25,751 bases of DNA from Lachnospiraceae bacterium UBA3850 (GCA_002392655.1 DGHK01000057.1:1-25751), one strand, 5' to 3'. Numbered from the stretch's first letter, positions 6,831-16,159 are shown. Notes: a model not told the origin generated them from the sequence alone. Translations and numbers: made by a program.

Positions 6831-6859
6831 TTTACAACCAGTCTTTCAGATGCTATACT
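6831..6859 (+). promoter_or_regulatory. dut promoter
   Basis: TTTACA (6831-6836) and TATACT (6854-6859) are separated by exactly 17 nt, each one mismatch from the sigma-A consensus. The predicted start leaves a leader of about 34 nt before the dut ATG. This is the only good plus-strand promoter in the divergent gap between the foldase gene and dut. Confidence 0.7.
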
Positions 6860-6899
6860 TATCAAATAGATATATAAATGTAATTAAAGAGGTACCACC

Positions 6900-7346
6900 A
6901 TGCAGACAGCAGAAATAAAAGTTAAAAAGTTAAATCCACTTGCAAAGCTTCCTGTTTACGGCACAGACTATGCTGCAGGCGCCGATTTATGCGCCTGTAT
7001 ATTTGCTCCCGTAACCATAGAACCGGGAGAAACATTTATGTTTAAAACGGGAATATCCATAGAGATTCCGGAAGGCTACGCCGGTCTGATATATGCAAGA
7101 AGCGGTCTTTCCTCAAAACGCGGACTCGCTCCGGCAAATAAAGTAGGTGTCATAGACTCCGATTACAGAGGCGAGATAATCGTCGCACTGTATAATCAGT
7201 CACTGACACCACAGAAAATCGAACCGAATGAACGAATTGCACAGCTTATCATAACTCCTTACATTCGGGGTATATTTAATGAAACAGATGAATTAAGCGA
7301 TACCGAAAGAGGCGAAGGCGGATTCGGATCGACAGGAAGAAAGTAA
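6900..7346 (+). CDS. dut: dUTP diphosphatase (dUTPase)
   Basis: The enzyme cuts dUTP to dUMP and pyrophosphate, keeping uracil out of DNA and supplying dUMP for dTMP synthesis. The 148 residues show all five motifs of the trimeric dUTPase family: YAAGADL (motif 1, about 25-31), ARSGLSSKRGL (2, about 67-77), GVIDSDYRGEI (3, catalytic Asp), ERIAQLI (4) and the glycine-rich RGEGGFGSTG at the C-terminus (5). The ATG has AAAGAGG upstream and its own promoter at 6831-6859. It is the only core gene on this strand and runs into the PrsA-like gene, with only 7 bp between the two stops. Confidence 0.96.
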   Translation: MQTAEIKVKKLNPLAKLPVYGTDYAAGADLCACIFAPVTIEPGETFMFKTGISIEIPEGYAGLIYARSGLSSKRGLAPANKVGVIDSDYRGEIIVALYNQSLTPQKIEPNERIAQLIITPYIRGIFNETDELSDTERGEGGFGSTGRK

Positions 7347-7353
7347 ACGCCGA

Positions 7354-8418
7354 TCAGAACTGTATCTTTTCGTACACATCAAAGTTTACTGAATCCTCGT
7401 AGCTGAAGTCAGGATCCTCTTCATCAATCCACTTCGTATAAAGCTCATTCATATAATCATTTCTCTTATATCTGATCATCTCCTGCTTATGCTCATCCGT
7501 CGCATCTCTGTCGGTGAGAGCCTTCATGTAGAAGATGTGATATCCGTATTCTGATTCCATGACCAGACTGTAGGAACCATCCTCCAGTCCATAGAGACTA
7601 TTTGCTATATCCTCTCCATAAACTGCGCCTATCTCTACAGGTGTCATGGTATAATACTGGGAATTAACAAGGCCGTAATACTCAGCCAGCCCTTCAATAT
7701 TTGTGCTGTTTGAACCGGTTGAAGTAGTACCTTCATTAACCGTATTCTCTATTGGGTTGATAAGTGTATTATACGCCTGAAGCGCCCTCTCATACTGAGA
7801 CTGTTTCTCATCCTCAGAGAACATGGTCACATCACCACTTGAAGCAACACTATACGCCTCAAAGAAGAGATCATAAAATGTAGTCTCTCTCGCTTCCTCA
7901 TCAGACACTTCTATGTCTGCCTCTTCAATAATAGCATCATAAACCTTGCGCGCTAATGCATTTTCATTCATGACTTCACTTACCAGTTCATAGGACATCT
8001 GCATCTTCTCTATCTGTTCATCAGTCATCTTCTCATAAAAGTCTTCAGTCTCCGCCGTAACTTTAGCAGTCTCTTCCTCAGTAAGTGCAACCTTGTAATC
8101 ATTTGCCTTTCTTACCAGAAGCTTCACATGAACTATATCTTCTATTATGTCCTTACGAGTCACATCCTCCATTTTTGCAGACTTATCCATTGATACAGAA
8201 ACGTCCTCATCCCAGATATCAGAGCCATAATTGTACTCATAATCATCCTTAACGGTATTCGCATAGAGATACACCTCACCGATGGTCACCTCTTCGCCGT
8301 CAAATTTAAACACAACCTCTGCATCCTGTGGTACAGTTTCTTTTTCACCGCAGCCCACCAGTCCTGCAAACATACATAAAACAAGTATAAGAGTTGTGGC
8401 TTTTCTAAAATATATCAT
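7354..8418 (-). CDS. PrsA/SurA-like peptidyl-prolyl isomerase lipoprotein
   Basis: The 354-residue protein has a lipoprotein signal (lipobox LVGC, Cys 23), a helical SurA-N-like region (about 60-200) and a C-terminal stretch at about 245-310. The phrase LEDGSYSLVMESEYGYHIFYM there resembles the end of a parvulin domain. The first half of the parvulin domain is weakly conserved and interrupted by a Thr/Ser/Asn-rich linker (TVNEGTTSTGSNSTN), so it may act as a chaperone without full isomerase activity. It would help fold proteins outside the membrane. It is the last gene of the minus-strand operon, 18 nt after mfd, with GAGG upstream of the ATG. I see no terminator in the 7-bp gap to dut, so transcripts must end inside dut or beyond. 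Confidence 0.75.
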   Translation of the reverse strand: MIYFRKATTLILVLCMFAGLVGCGEKETVPQDAEVVFKFDGEEVTIGEVYLYANTVKDDYEYNYGSDIWDEDVSVSMDKSAKMEDVTRKDIIEDIVHVKLLVRKANDYKVALTEEETAKVTAETEDFYEKMTDEQIEKMQMSYELVSEVMNENALARKVYDAIIEEADIEVSDEEARETTFYDLFFEAYSVASSGDVTMFSEDEKQSQYERALQAYNTLINPIENTVNEGTTSTGSNSTNIEGLAEYYGLVNSQYYTMTPVEIGAVYGEDIANSLYGLEDGSYSLVMESEYGYHIFYMKALTDRDATDEHKQEMIRYKRNDYMNELYTKWIDEEDPDFSYEDSVNFDVYEKIQF

Positions 8419-8436
8419 CCCATAAACCTCTGGTTT

Positions 8437-11400
8437 CTAATCTTTTTTAATGACCAGTTCCCTGTTTATCGCCTCTACGACACTCTCAATATCATCAAGC
8501 ATCTGATCCTGAAGCAGACTTGACGTTTTTACAGAGAAGCCCGATTCCTTAGTTGCTATGATGTGCATCCTTCCTTTGTAGCTTCTTACGAACTTATCGA
8601 TCTTCGAAATATCTATAGGTGCACCATCCTTCACGATATACTCTGCCGCTCCGTTTCTGTACCTGACATATGTGAGGCTTGCGCTGTGAGCCTTGGCCTT
8701 AATAATAGCCACTCTCATAAGCCTCTTCATAGTCTTCGGAACCTCTCCGAATCTGTCTTCAGCCTCAGCAGTTATATCCGCTATATCATCCTCGTTTTCT
8801 ATATGTGATATTCTCTTATAAAGTTCCAGCTTCAGATATTCATTTCTGACGTATTCATCAGGGATATATGCATCCACAGGCAAATCTACCGAGGTATCAA
8901 AATCCTCCTCAACCTTGTCACCCATTTTAGCCTTTATCGCCTGGTTAAGAAGCTTCACATACAGATCATATCCGATTTCTTCCATATGACCGGACTGACT
9001 GCTGCCCAGTACATTTCCTGCGCCCCTTATCTCCAGGTCTTTAAGTGATATTTTATATCCAGAACCCAGTTCTGTAAACTCCCTAATTGCAGAAAGTCTC
9101 TTTTCAGCTTCCTCTCTGATCAGCTTGTCTCTCCTATACATAAGAAATGCATAGGCCGACCTGTCGGACCTGCCCACGCGGCCTCTCAGCTGGTAGAGCT
9201 GTGCCAGACCGAAGTTATCGGCATTATGTATAATGATAGTATTTACATTTGGAATATCAAGACCTGTCTCAATGATTGTCGTAGAAACAAGCACGTCTAT
9301 CTCTTTATTTATGAACTCGTGCATGATGTTTTCGAGTTCACGTTCACGCATCTTGCCATGAGCAAATTCTACCCTGGCATCCGGAAGTAAGCCTCTCAGT
9401 TCCAGAGTTACTCTCTCGATGTCATCAACTCTGTTATATACATAATAAACCTGTCCACCCCGAGCCAGCTCTCTCGCGATAGCTTCTTTCACTATCTCCT
9501 TGTCATACTCCATTACATAAGTCTGAACGGGACGGCGGTCAACCGGCGGTTCCTCCAGCAAACTCATATCCCTTATACCTATCAGACTCATATGAAGAGT
9601 TCTCGGTATCGGAGTCGCCGTAAGCGTCAAAACATCCACAGTATTCTTCAGCTGCTTTATAGTCTCCTTATGTCTGACTCCGAATCTCTGTTCCTCATCT
9701 ATTATAAGAAGCCCCAGTGACTTATACTGCACATCTTGCGAGAGCAAGCGGTGAGTTCCTATAACTATATCCACCTCTCCCTTTTTCAGACCTTCGATTA
9801 TCTCCCTTGCTTCTTTGGTGCTGCAGAACCTCGAAAGCGTCCTAATATTTACAGGATACTGCTTCATTCTTTCTACAAATGTACTATAGTGCTGTTCAGC
9901 CAGAATAGTAGTAGGAACGAGATACGCCACCTGTTTACCATCCTGTACAGCCTTGAAAGCTGCTCTGATTGCAACCTCAGTTTTGCCAAATCCCACATCT
10001 CCGCAGATAAGTCTGTCCATGATGTGGTCGCTCTCCATATCCTTCTTTGTATCGATTATCGCCTGATACTGATCAGGAGTTTCCTCATAAGGAAACATTT
10101 CCTCAAATTCAGTCTGCCATACAGTATCAGGTGAATAAGCATAACCCTTCTTGCTCTGTCTTATGGCATAGAGATTTATCAGTTCATCAGCCATATCGTC
10201 CACATGAAGTCTGACTCTGCTTCTTGTCTTGTTCCACTCCTGTCCGCCAAGCTTATTAAGCTTCGGCTTTCTGGAGTTTTTGTCTGCATATTTACCTATC
10301 AGACTCAGCTGTTCTACCGGAATAAACAGCTTTCCGTTATTTGCATAGTCTATATGTATATAATCTCTTTCGCGGCCATCTGCGGTTTTAACCTTTTCGA
10401 TTCCCTTATATATACCGATTCCGTGGCGTTCATGTACTACGTAATCTCCTACACCTATATCATCGAGACTCCTGTATGCCTCACCCTCATACTTCTTCGG
10501 AAGACGTTTCCTCTTCTTAGATTCTGCACCTGCTCCGAATATCTCACTCTCACTCAGGAGAACTATTTTCATATCCGGAAGACTGAAGCCCTCCTCCAGA
10601 TTACCGGTCGTGATCATTACCTCACGCGGAGCCAGAGTCCTTTTTTTATTAACTGAATAAAAAGCAGGAATCTCCTCGTCCACAAGAGACTGAGCCATTC
10701 TCTTTCCTCTTGTCTGAGATGGTGAAACTATTATGACAGAGTATTCGTCCTTCCTCCATTTCTTTATCTCAGAAACCAGTCTGGACACATTTCCTCTGTA
10801 AGGTTCAACTCCCGAAGTCTCAAAATGTACCGAGTTTCTCTCATTCCACTCGGTCTCTTTCCTGTAAAAATCCGAGAAGAGATAAGTATATCTCTTTCCC
10901 AATCTGTCGATTATATCCTTATTATCAAAAAGCACATTTGCCTGTCCCGGAAGTATATAACCACTCTCAAGTCGTGCCTTCATTGAAACTACAAATTCAT
11001 TTGAATGTGCCTTCGCCCCTTCAAGCACTCTAGCAGGCTCATCCACAAAAATCGGCGTATCATCCGGCAGATAATCAAGAAACGAAACCGTGTCACTGAA
11101 AAAGTATGTGACAAAGCTATCTAGACCGGAGGTCGAGTTATACTCCATGACCTCTTCCTTAACGTGCTTTATATAAGATCGTATCCTTGCATAGTTTTCC
11201 GTCTGGAAGTTTTTCTTGAAAGCCTGAGCAACCTTCTCACCTTCCGCCTCGATTTCATCGATACCCCTTCTTATTCTCGCCGCACTAAGCACATACTCAC
11301 TACTTGGGAACACTTCGAAGTGATCTATCTTCTCTATTGACCGCTGCGTGGACACATCAAAATATCTGATAGAATCAACTTCATCACCAAAGAATTCAAC

Positions 11401-11958
11401 ACGACATGGGCACTCTTCAGTGAGGGGGTATATATCAAGTATTCCTCCTCTTACAGAAAACTGCCCACTTGCATCGACTACTCCGACATTTTCATAACCC
11501 AGCATCACCAGATGTTCCTTTATCTTATCCAGCTCAGCCTCCTGACCAACCGACAGACTGAAGGCATGCCTCTTAAAATACTTCATATCCGGCAACCTGT
11601 CCATCAGGCCATCAATGGTAGTTATTACTACTGTTCTTTCGTTCTTATATATTCTTTTAATGATCTCCAGCCTTCTGGCTGAAGTCAGGTTTCCGTGAAC
11701 ATCCGCATAATAAAACAGGGCATCCTTTGCAGGATACAGATAAACATCTTTTTCGAAGAATCTGTAATCCTTGAATAACTTCTCTGCCCTGGTTCTATCA
11801 TAGGTCACTATAAGTGAAAATCTGTTATCTCCCCTGAGGCCTTCCATAAAGAGAGGTCTCGAGCACCGAGTCAGTCCCCAGATATTCACAGGAAGACCTT
11901 GCTTTCTCAGCTCCGACAGATTACTGCCCTCGCTGACGGCTTTTACCAGTGCCTCCAT
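8437..11958 (-). CDS. mfd: transcription-repair coupling factor Mfd
   Basis: Mfd removes RNA polymerase stalled at DNA damage and recruits UvrA. The 1173 residues are full length. The N-terminal UvrB-homology module includes GQFSVRGGILDIYP (about 165-178). The RNA-polymerase-interaction (CarD-like) domain includes GDYVVHERHGIGIYKGI (about 504-520). The RecG-like helicase core has Walker A GDVGFGKT (653-660), DEEQ (754-757), the motif III phrase TLTATPIPRTL, and GLDIPNVN and QLRGRVGRS (motifs V and VI). The C-terminal TRCF domain follows. The ATG at 11956-11958 lies 7 nt after pth with AGGTGAG upstream. The pth-mfd pairing is conserved in Firmicutes. Confidence 0.98.
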   Translation of the reverse strand: MEALVKAVSEGSNLSELRKQGLPVNIWGLTRCSRPLFMEGLRGDNRFSLIVTYDRTRAEKLFKDYRFFEKDVYLYPAKDALFYYADVHGNLTSARRLEIIKRIYKNERTVVITTIDGLMDRLPDMKYFKRHAFSLSVGQEAELDKIKEHLVMLGYENVGVVDASGQFSVRGGILDIYPLTEECPCRVEFFGDEVDSIRYFDVSTQRSIEKIDHFEVFPSSEYVLSAARIRRGIDEIEAEGEKVAQAFKKNFQTENYARIRSYIKHVKEEVMEYNSTSGLDSFVTYFFSDTVSFLDYLPDDTPIFVDEPARVLEGAKAHSNEFVVSMKARLESGYILPGQANVLFDNKDIIDRLGKRYTYLFSDFYRKETEWNERNSVHFETSGVEPYRGNVSRLVSEIKKWRKDEYSVIIVSPSQTRGKRMAQSLVDEEIPAFYSVNKKRTLAPREVMITTGNLEEGFSLPDMKIVLLSESEIFGAGAESKKRKRLPKKYEGEAYRSLDDIGVGDYVVHERHGIGIYKGIEKVKTADGRERDYIHIDYANNGKLFIPVEQLSLIGKYADKNSRKPKLNKLGGQEWNKTRSRVRLHVDDMADELINLYAIRQSKKGYAYSPDTVWQTEFEEMFPYEETPDQYQAIIDTKKDMESDHIMDRLICGDVGFGKTEVAIRAAFKAVQDGKQVAYLVPTTILAEQHYSTFVERMKQYPVNIRTLSRFCSTKEAREIIEGLKKGEVDIVIGTHRLLSQDVQYKSLGLLIIDEEQRFGVRHKETIKQLKNTVDVLTLTATPIPRTLHMSLIGIRDMSLLEEPPVDRRPVQTYVMEYDKEIVKEAIARELARGGQVYYVYNRVDDIERVTLELRGLLPDARVEFAHGKMRERELENIMHEFINKEIDVLVSTTIIETGLDIPNVNTIIIHNADNFGLAQLYQLRGRVGRSDRSAYAFLMYRRDKLIREEAEKRLSAIREFTELGSGYKISLKDLEIRGAGNVLGSSQSGHMEEIGYDLYVKLLNQAIKAKMGDKVEEDFDTSVDLPVDAYIPDEYVRNEYLKLELYKRISHIENEDDIADITAEAEDRFGEVPKTMKRLMRVAIIKAKAHSASLTYVRYRNGAAEYIVKDGAPIDISKIDKFVRSYKGRMHIIATKESGFSVKTSSLLQDQMLDDIESVVEAINRELVIKKD

Positions 11959-11965
11959 ATCTCAC

Positions 11966-12523
11966 CTAGTTATATTTATTCATGGCAGAATCTACTCCTG
12001 CCATTATTATCTCCTCGCAGGCTTTAGTTGCATAGTCCACAGCCTCTCTCATAACCGGAAGCTCCTCTCTCGGGAATCTTCCTAACACATAATCCGCCAG
12101 ATCCCAGCCCTGAGGCTTATGACCAACCCCAACCTTGACGCGATCAAACTCCTCGGTACCTATGCAGCCTATTATGCTTTTTATTCCATTATGCCCGCCG
12201 GCGCTTCCCTGTTTCCGGATTCTGATTCTTCCGACATCCAGATCCACGTCATCATATATGACAATCAGATCAGAAGTCTCACATTTATAAAAATGTAACA
12301 GCTCCTGAACCGCTTCACCACTCAGATTCATATAGGTCTGAGGCATCGCAAGGACTACCTTCTCACCCGCAATGATTCCATGACCCGTTACGGACTTGCA
12401 CTCTTTTTTCTTAAACGGTATATCAAACTTATCGGAAATCCCCGTCACTACCGAAAAACCGGTATTGTGACGACTGCCTGCATATTTAATCCCGGGGTTT
12501 CCCAGACCAACTATTATCTTCAT
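11966..12523 (-). CDS. pth: peptidyl-tRNA hydrolase
   Basis: Pth frees tRNA from peptidyl-tRNAs that drop off ribosomes and is usually essential. The 185 residues match the family length. Visible active-site elements are N9 in VGLGNPG, catalytic H19 in SRHNTGF, the MPQTYMNLSGEAV loop, the catalytic-base Asp region (IVIYDDVDL) and GSAGGHNGIKSI. The ATG at 12521-12523 is preceded by AGGTG and AGGA, giving a moderate ribosome-binding site. It is the second gene of the operon between the GlmU-like gene (41 nt upstream) and mfd (7 nt downstream). Confidence 0.97.
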   Translation of the reverse strand: MKIIVGLGNPGIKYAGSRHNTGFSVVTGISDKFDIPFKKKECKSVTGHGIIAGEKVVLAMPQTYMNLSGEAVQELLHFYKCETSDLIVIYDDVDLDVGRIRIRKQGSAGGHNGIKSIIGCIGTEEFDRVKVGVGHKPQGWDLADYVLGRFPREELPVMREAVDYATKACEEIIMAGVDSAMNKYN

Positions 12524-12564
12524 GTTCCTACACCTAAATACTTGGTGGAATGGTTCTTTTTAAC

Positions 12565-13296
12565 TTATTCTCTTCCACTCATTATTGCCTCGGCCTCTTT
12601 CAGCTGTGCAACTGTATTTACGCCGAGTATCTCATTTACATCATCTACAGGAAGTGCATTTATCTTGAGTCCGGCATTCTTGATTATAGCTACCGTATCT
12701 GTCAGATAATACTCACCCTGAGCATTGTCATTTGTCAGCAGACTCAGGCTTGCTGAAAGCGCTTCTGCATTGAAAACATACATACCTGAGTTGATCTCAT
12801 TTACCTTGAGCTCCTCCTCTGTGCAGTCCTTATGCTCAACAATCTTCACAAACCTTCCTTCCTCATCTCTGATGATTCTTCCATATCCAGTAGGATCATC
12901 AAGTATAGCAGAAAGTACGGTTACCCCGTTATATTCATGCTTGTGAAGCTCATACAATTTCTTTATTGTCTCTGCTGTTATAAGCGGTGTGTCTCCACAG
13001 AGTACCACTACATCACCTGTTGTACCAAACTTATCCTTTGCGCACATAACAGCATGGCCTGTTCCAAGCTGTTCATGCTGCTCAGCAAAATCAACCACAT
13101 CAACTATTTCTCTCTTAACGAGCTGTCCGTTATAACCAACTACGACGATAACGTCCGTCGCTCCGGCGTCCTTAGCTGCCTGTATGGTATAATGAACCAT
13201 TGATTTTCCACATACCTTATGAAGCACCTTCGGAAGATCGGATTCCATACGGGTACCCTTTCCACCGGCTAATATAACCGCTTTGAACTTATCCAT
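12565..13296 (-). CDS. GlmU-like UDP-GlcNAc pyrophosphorylase, uridylyltransferase domain only
   Basis: The 243-residue protein is the nucleotidyltransferase half of GlmU, which makes UDP-GlcNAc from UTP and GlcNAc-1-phosphate for peptidoglycan. It has the signature LAGGKGTRMESDLPKVLHKV (about 10-29), EQLGTGHAV (about 75-83), LCGDTPL and NEINSGMYVF. Bifunctional GlmU is about 450 residues with a left-handed beta-helix acetyltransferase; here the frame ends after the first domain and no helix repeats follow. Either the acetyltransferase is separate or this is a specialised paralogue, so I give no gene symbol. I chose the ATG at 13294-13296 over the GTG before it because AAGGAG is better spaced. 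First gene of the pth-mfd operon. Confidence 0.85.
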   Translation of the reverse strand: MDKFKAVILAGGKGTRMESDLPKVLHKVCGKSMVHYTIQAAKDAGATDVIVVVGYNGQLVKREIVDVVDFAEQHEQLGTGHAVMCAKDKFGTTGDVVVLCGDTPLITAETIKKLYELHKHEYNGVTVLSAILDDPTGYGRIIRDEEGRFVKIVEHKDCTEEELKVNEINSGMYVFNAEALSASLSLLTNDNAQGEYYLTDTVAIIKNAGLKINALPVDDVNEILGVNTVAQLKEAEAIMSGRE

Positions 13297-13331
13297 CACG
13301 AACTCCTTTTCTTCTCTTTTAAACGGTCGAT

Positions 13332-13360
13332 ATTATACCAAATAAGCTATCTATTTTCAA
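13332..13360 (-). promoter_or_regulatory. promoter of the glmU-like-pth-mfd-prsA operon
   Basis: On the minus strand TTGAAA (13355-13360) and TATAAT (13332-13337) are separated by exactly 17 nt. It lies just after the spoVG terminator, so the operon starts independently of the glycogen genes. The leader is about 30 nt. Confidence 0.8.
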
Positions 13361-13364
13361 TCAT

Positions 13365-13400
13365 TAAAAAAATGGGGCAGATCATATCCATCTGCCCCAT
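13365..13400 (-). terminator. intrinsic terminator after spoVG
   Basis: ATGGGGCAGAT (13372-13382) and ATCTGCCCCAT (13390-13400) form a perfect 11-bp stem with a 7-nt loop, followed on the minus strand by seven T (13365-13371). It is one of the strongest terminators in the window and closes the glgC-glgD-spoVG unit. Confidence 0.92.
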
Positions 13401-13428
13401 ATAATACCTATTCAGTTTTGTACGAGCC

Positions 13429-13701
13429 TTACACTATCGGCTCTTCGTCTTCAGTCTCATAATAGCGCGCAAGTATCAGATCCTGAATCCTATTTCTTGT
13501 GTCCGAATTGATTGGATGAGCTATATCCCTGTATTCTCCATCTGAAGATTTGCGACTAGGCATAGCAATAAACAATCCCTTCTCGCCTTCGATAACCTTG
13601 ATATCATGAATAACAAACTCATTATCAATAGTTATGCTGACTACAGCTTTCATCTTACCTTCTTTAGCAACTCTTCTTACTCTTACATCTGTTATATCCA
13701 T
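13429..13701 (-). CDS. spoVG: septation/sporulation regulator SpoVG
   Basis: SpoVG is a small nucleic-acid-binding regulator; in Bacillus it affects septation and asymmetric division, and in other Firmicutes it acts as a broad regulator. The 90 residues match along the whole family length: [10 protein letters not shown] at the start, then [40 protein letters not shown] and a helical end ([13 protein letters not shown]). The ATG at 13699-13701 has GGAGG upstream. It starts 24 nt after glgD with no terminator or good promoter between, so it is probably cotranscribed with the glycogen genes. Confidence 0.95.
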   Translation of the reverse strand: MDITDVRVRRVAKEGKMKAVVSITIDNEFVIHDIKVIEGEKGLFIAMPSRKSSDGEYRDIAHPINSDTRNRIQDLILARYYETEDEEPIV

Positions 13702-13725
13702 ATCCTGTAACCTCCAAAAAACCTT

Positions 13726-14850
13726 TTACAGTGTATATCTAAAGCTCTTCTCTATAACGATCTTTGGATTTCCTGCTTCACCGGTATGAACCGTATTCGC
13801 TTTGATCGTATCTCTACTCTCTACGATACAGTTTTCGATGTAGCAGTTATCACCGATATGAACATCATTTAAGATAATAGAGTTCTTGATAACACAATTA
13901 TTGCCCACATAAACCTTCTTGAACAGCACTGAATTCTCTACTGAACCATTGATTATACATCCGCTGGCTATGAGCGAATTGGTAGTAACTGCTTCTCCAT
14001 TAAACTTAGCGGGTGGCAGATCCTCAACCTTCGTATATACTCCTGGAGTAGTACGGAAGAAATGATCTCTAACCTCCGACTTAAGGAAGTCCATATTCGT
14101 TCTGAAATATGAATCAACCGAACCGATATTTCTCCAATAAGAATCAAGACTGTAAGCGTTGATACGCTTAACGTTCTTGTATCTGATGAGAATATCCTTA
14201 ACGAAGTCCGTTCTACCTTCTGCTGCACAAGCTTCAAGAAGTTCAATAAGCTGACGACGTCTTACAACGTATACGCCTATAGAAGCTGTCGATGTCTCTG
14301 CAATGAGAGGCTTCTCCTCAAAATCGAGGACACGTCCATTTTCTCCTACCTTTACAACACCAAATCGGGAGATATCATCCTCATCGGCTTTGATATCCTT
14401 CGTAACAATAGTGATATCAGCGTTCTTAGCTATGTGATCCTCGAGTACCTTGTTGTAGTCCATCTTATAGACTCCATCACCTGACGCTATAACAACATAG
14501 GGCTCATGAGCATCCTTAAGGAAACCTATGTTCTGATAAAGTGCATCAGCAGTACCCTTATACCAATAGCTATTTGTAGCAGTGATAGTAGGTGTAAATA
14601 TGTAGAGTCCACCCTGTTTTCTTCCGAAATCCCACCACTTTGATGAGTTGAGGTGTTCATTCAGAGATCTAGAATTGTACTGTGTATAAACAGCCACCTT
14701 CTGAATATGTGAATTTGACATATTTGAAAGTGAAAAGTCGATTGCCCTGTAGCATCCTGCCATCGGCATAGCAGCCGTAGCACGTTTAGCTGACAAATCT
14801 CCCATTCTGCTGCTGTTTCCGCCTGCAAGAATTATTCCTATAGCTCTCAT
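13726..14850 (-). CDS. glgD: glucose-1-phosphate adenylyltransferase, regulatory subunit GlgD
   Basis: GlgD is the non-catalytic partner of GlgC in Firmicutes ADP-glucose pyrophosphorylase, which makes ADP-glucose for glycogen. It has the fold of the family, but the nucleotide-binding loop is altered (LAGGNSSRMGDL instead of GGxGxRLxxLT) and the catalytic-site phrase reads SGDGVYKMDY instead of [10 protein letters not shown]. Both changes are expected of GlgD. The C-terminal third is a beta-helix (NSVLFKKVYVGNNCVIKNSI). I chose the ATG at 14848-14850 (374 residues), one base after the glgC stop, because AGGTG is well spaced; the GTG at 14857-14859 would overlap that site. Tightly coupled to glgC. 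Confidence 0.92.
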   Translation of the reverse strand: MRAIGIILAGGNSSRMGDLSAKRATAAMPMAGCYRAIDFSLSNMSNSHIQKVAVYTQYNSRSLNEHLNSSKWWDFGRKQGGLYIFTPTITATNSYWYKGTADALYQNIGFLKDAHEPYVVIASGDGVYKMDYNKVLEDHIAKNADITIVTKDIKADEDDISRFGVVKVGENGRVLDFEEKPLIAETSTASIGVYVVRRRQLIELLEACAAEGRTDFVKDILIRYKNVKRINAYSLDSYWRNIGSVDSYFRTNMDFLKSEVRDHFFRTTPGVYTKVEDLPPAKFNGEAVTTNSLIASGCIINGSVENSVLFKKVYVGNNCVIKNSIILNDVHIGDNCYIENCIVESRDTIKANTVHTGEAGNPKIVIEKSFRYTL

Positions 14851-14851
14851 A

Positions 14852-16123
14852 TTATTCACCTGCCTCTCTAATTATTGAACCGCCGCTCGGAAGTAATCCA
14901 TCAGGATAATCCTCCGCAGTGGTCTCACCGAGAATAGCAGTATTCTTTCCAATCTTAACACCGTCAGGAATAACAGAATTCTCTCCAATAGTTACGAGGT
15001 CAAATGCATAAACCGCTGGCTTATAGTCATTTTCTGCAGACTCACCTACACCGAGCTCTACATTCTTACCTAATTTGACACCCTCAGCAAGTATCGCCTT
15101 ATCAACTATCGCTCCATCACCAATCTCAACATTATTCATGATGATAGAATCCTTGATAACAGCGCCCTTTCCAATCTTGACAGCAGAACCGATAACGGAT
15201 TTCTCAACGTTACCATATATTTCAGTACCTTCTCCAACGATACTCTTAACAACATTGCTGCCAGGTGCAATATACTGAGGTGGTAAGTTATCACTCTTAG
15301 TATATATCCTCCAGAACTCCTCATAGAGATTGAATTCCGGGATTATATCAACAAGCTCCATGTTAGCCTCCCAGTATGAACCGAGAGTTCCAACATCCTT
15401 CCAGTAGCCCTTGTAATCATAAGCTACAATCTTCTTTCCTTCTGCATGACATGAAGGAATTACATGTTTACCGAAATCGCATGAAGGTGTATCCTTCATC
15501 TCAATCAGCTTGTCTCTCAGAAGCTTCCAGTTGAAGATGTAGATACCCATCGAAGCTTTATTACTGCGTGGATGTTCAGGCTTCTCCTCAAACTCCTGAA
15601 TGACATTGTTTTCATCAGTGATTACAACACCGAATCTGCTGGCTTCTTCCATCGGAACCTGATAAGTAGCCAGTGTTACGTCCGCGTGAGAACTCTTATG
15701 GAAATCAAGCATTACTTCATAGTCCATCTTATAGATATGATCTCCTGAGAGGATCAGCACATAATCCGGATCATAATACTCCATAAATTCCAGATTCTGA
15801 TAGATAGCATTAGCAGTACCTGTGTACCATGATGCATTATCCGAGCTCTCGTATGGTGGAAGAACAGTAACGCCTCCGAAGTTTCTGTCTAAATCCCAAG
15901 GCATACCAATACCGATATGCTGATTCAAACGAAGAGGCCTGTACTGAGTAAGTACACCAACGGTATCAATTCCCGAGTTAATACAGTTACTAAGTGGGAA
16001 GTCAATTATCTTGTACTTTCCGCCGAAGGCAACTGCAGGTTTTGCAAGCTTTGAGGTGAGTACTCCAAGACGGGAGCCCTGGCCACCAGCAAGAAGCATT
16101 GCGATCATTTCCTTCTTTACCAT
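14852..16123 (-). CDS. glgC: glucose-1-phosphate adenylyltransferase, catalytic subunit GlgC
   Basis: GlgC makes ADP-glucose from ATP and glucose-1-phosphate, the committed step of bacterial glycogen synthesis. The 423 residues carry the intact nucleotide loop [45 protein letters not shown], the active-site [29 protein letters not shown] and a C-terminal beta-helix ([16 protein letters not shown]). The ATG at 16121-16123 has AAAAGGAGTG upstream; an in-frame start at 16144 lacks a ribosome-binding site. It is the first gene of glgC-glgD-spoVG. Other glycogen genes (glgA, glgB, glgP) are not in the window. Confidence 0.96.
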   Translation of the reverse strand: MVKKEMIAMLLAGGQGSRLGVLTSKLAKPAVAFGGKYKIIDFPLSNCINSGIDTVGVLTQYRPLRLNQHIGIGMPWDLDRNFGGVTVLPPYESSDNASWYTGTANAIYQNLEFMEYYDPDYVLILSGDHIYKMDYEVMLDFHKSSHADVTLATYQVPMEEASRFGVVITDENNVIQEFEEKPEHPRSNKASMGIYIFNWKLLRDKLIEMKDTPSCDFGKHVIPSCHAEGKKIVAYDYKGYWKDVGTLGSYWEANMELVDIIPEFNLYEEFWRIYTKSDNLPPQYIAPGSNVVKSIVGEGTEIYGNVEKSVIGSAVKIGKGAVIKDSIIMNNVEIGDGAIVDKAILAEGVKLGKNVELGVGESAENDYKPAVYAFDLVTIGENSVIPDGVKIGKNTAILGETTAEDYPDGLLPSGGSIIREAGE

Positions 16124-16159
16124 ATTGTCACTCCTTTTAAGCATAATCTTGTGTCCCTT

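Noticed and set aside
13726..14859. GlgD as a second catalytic GlgC
   Set aside because: The nucleotide loop and the active-site phrase are altered in the way expected of the regulatory subunit.
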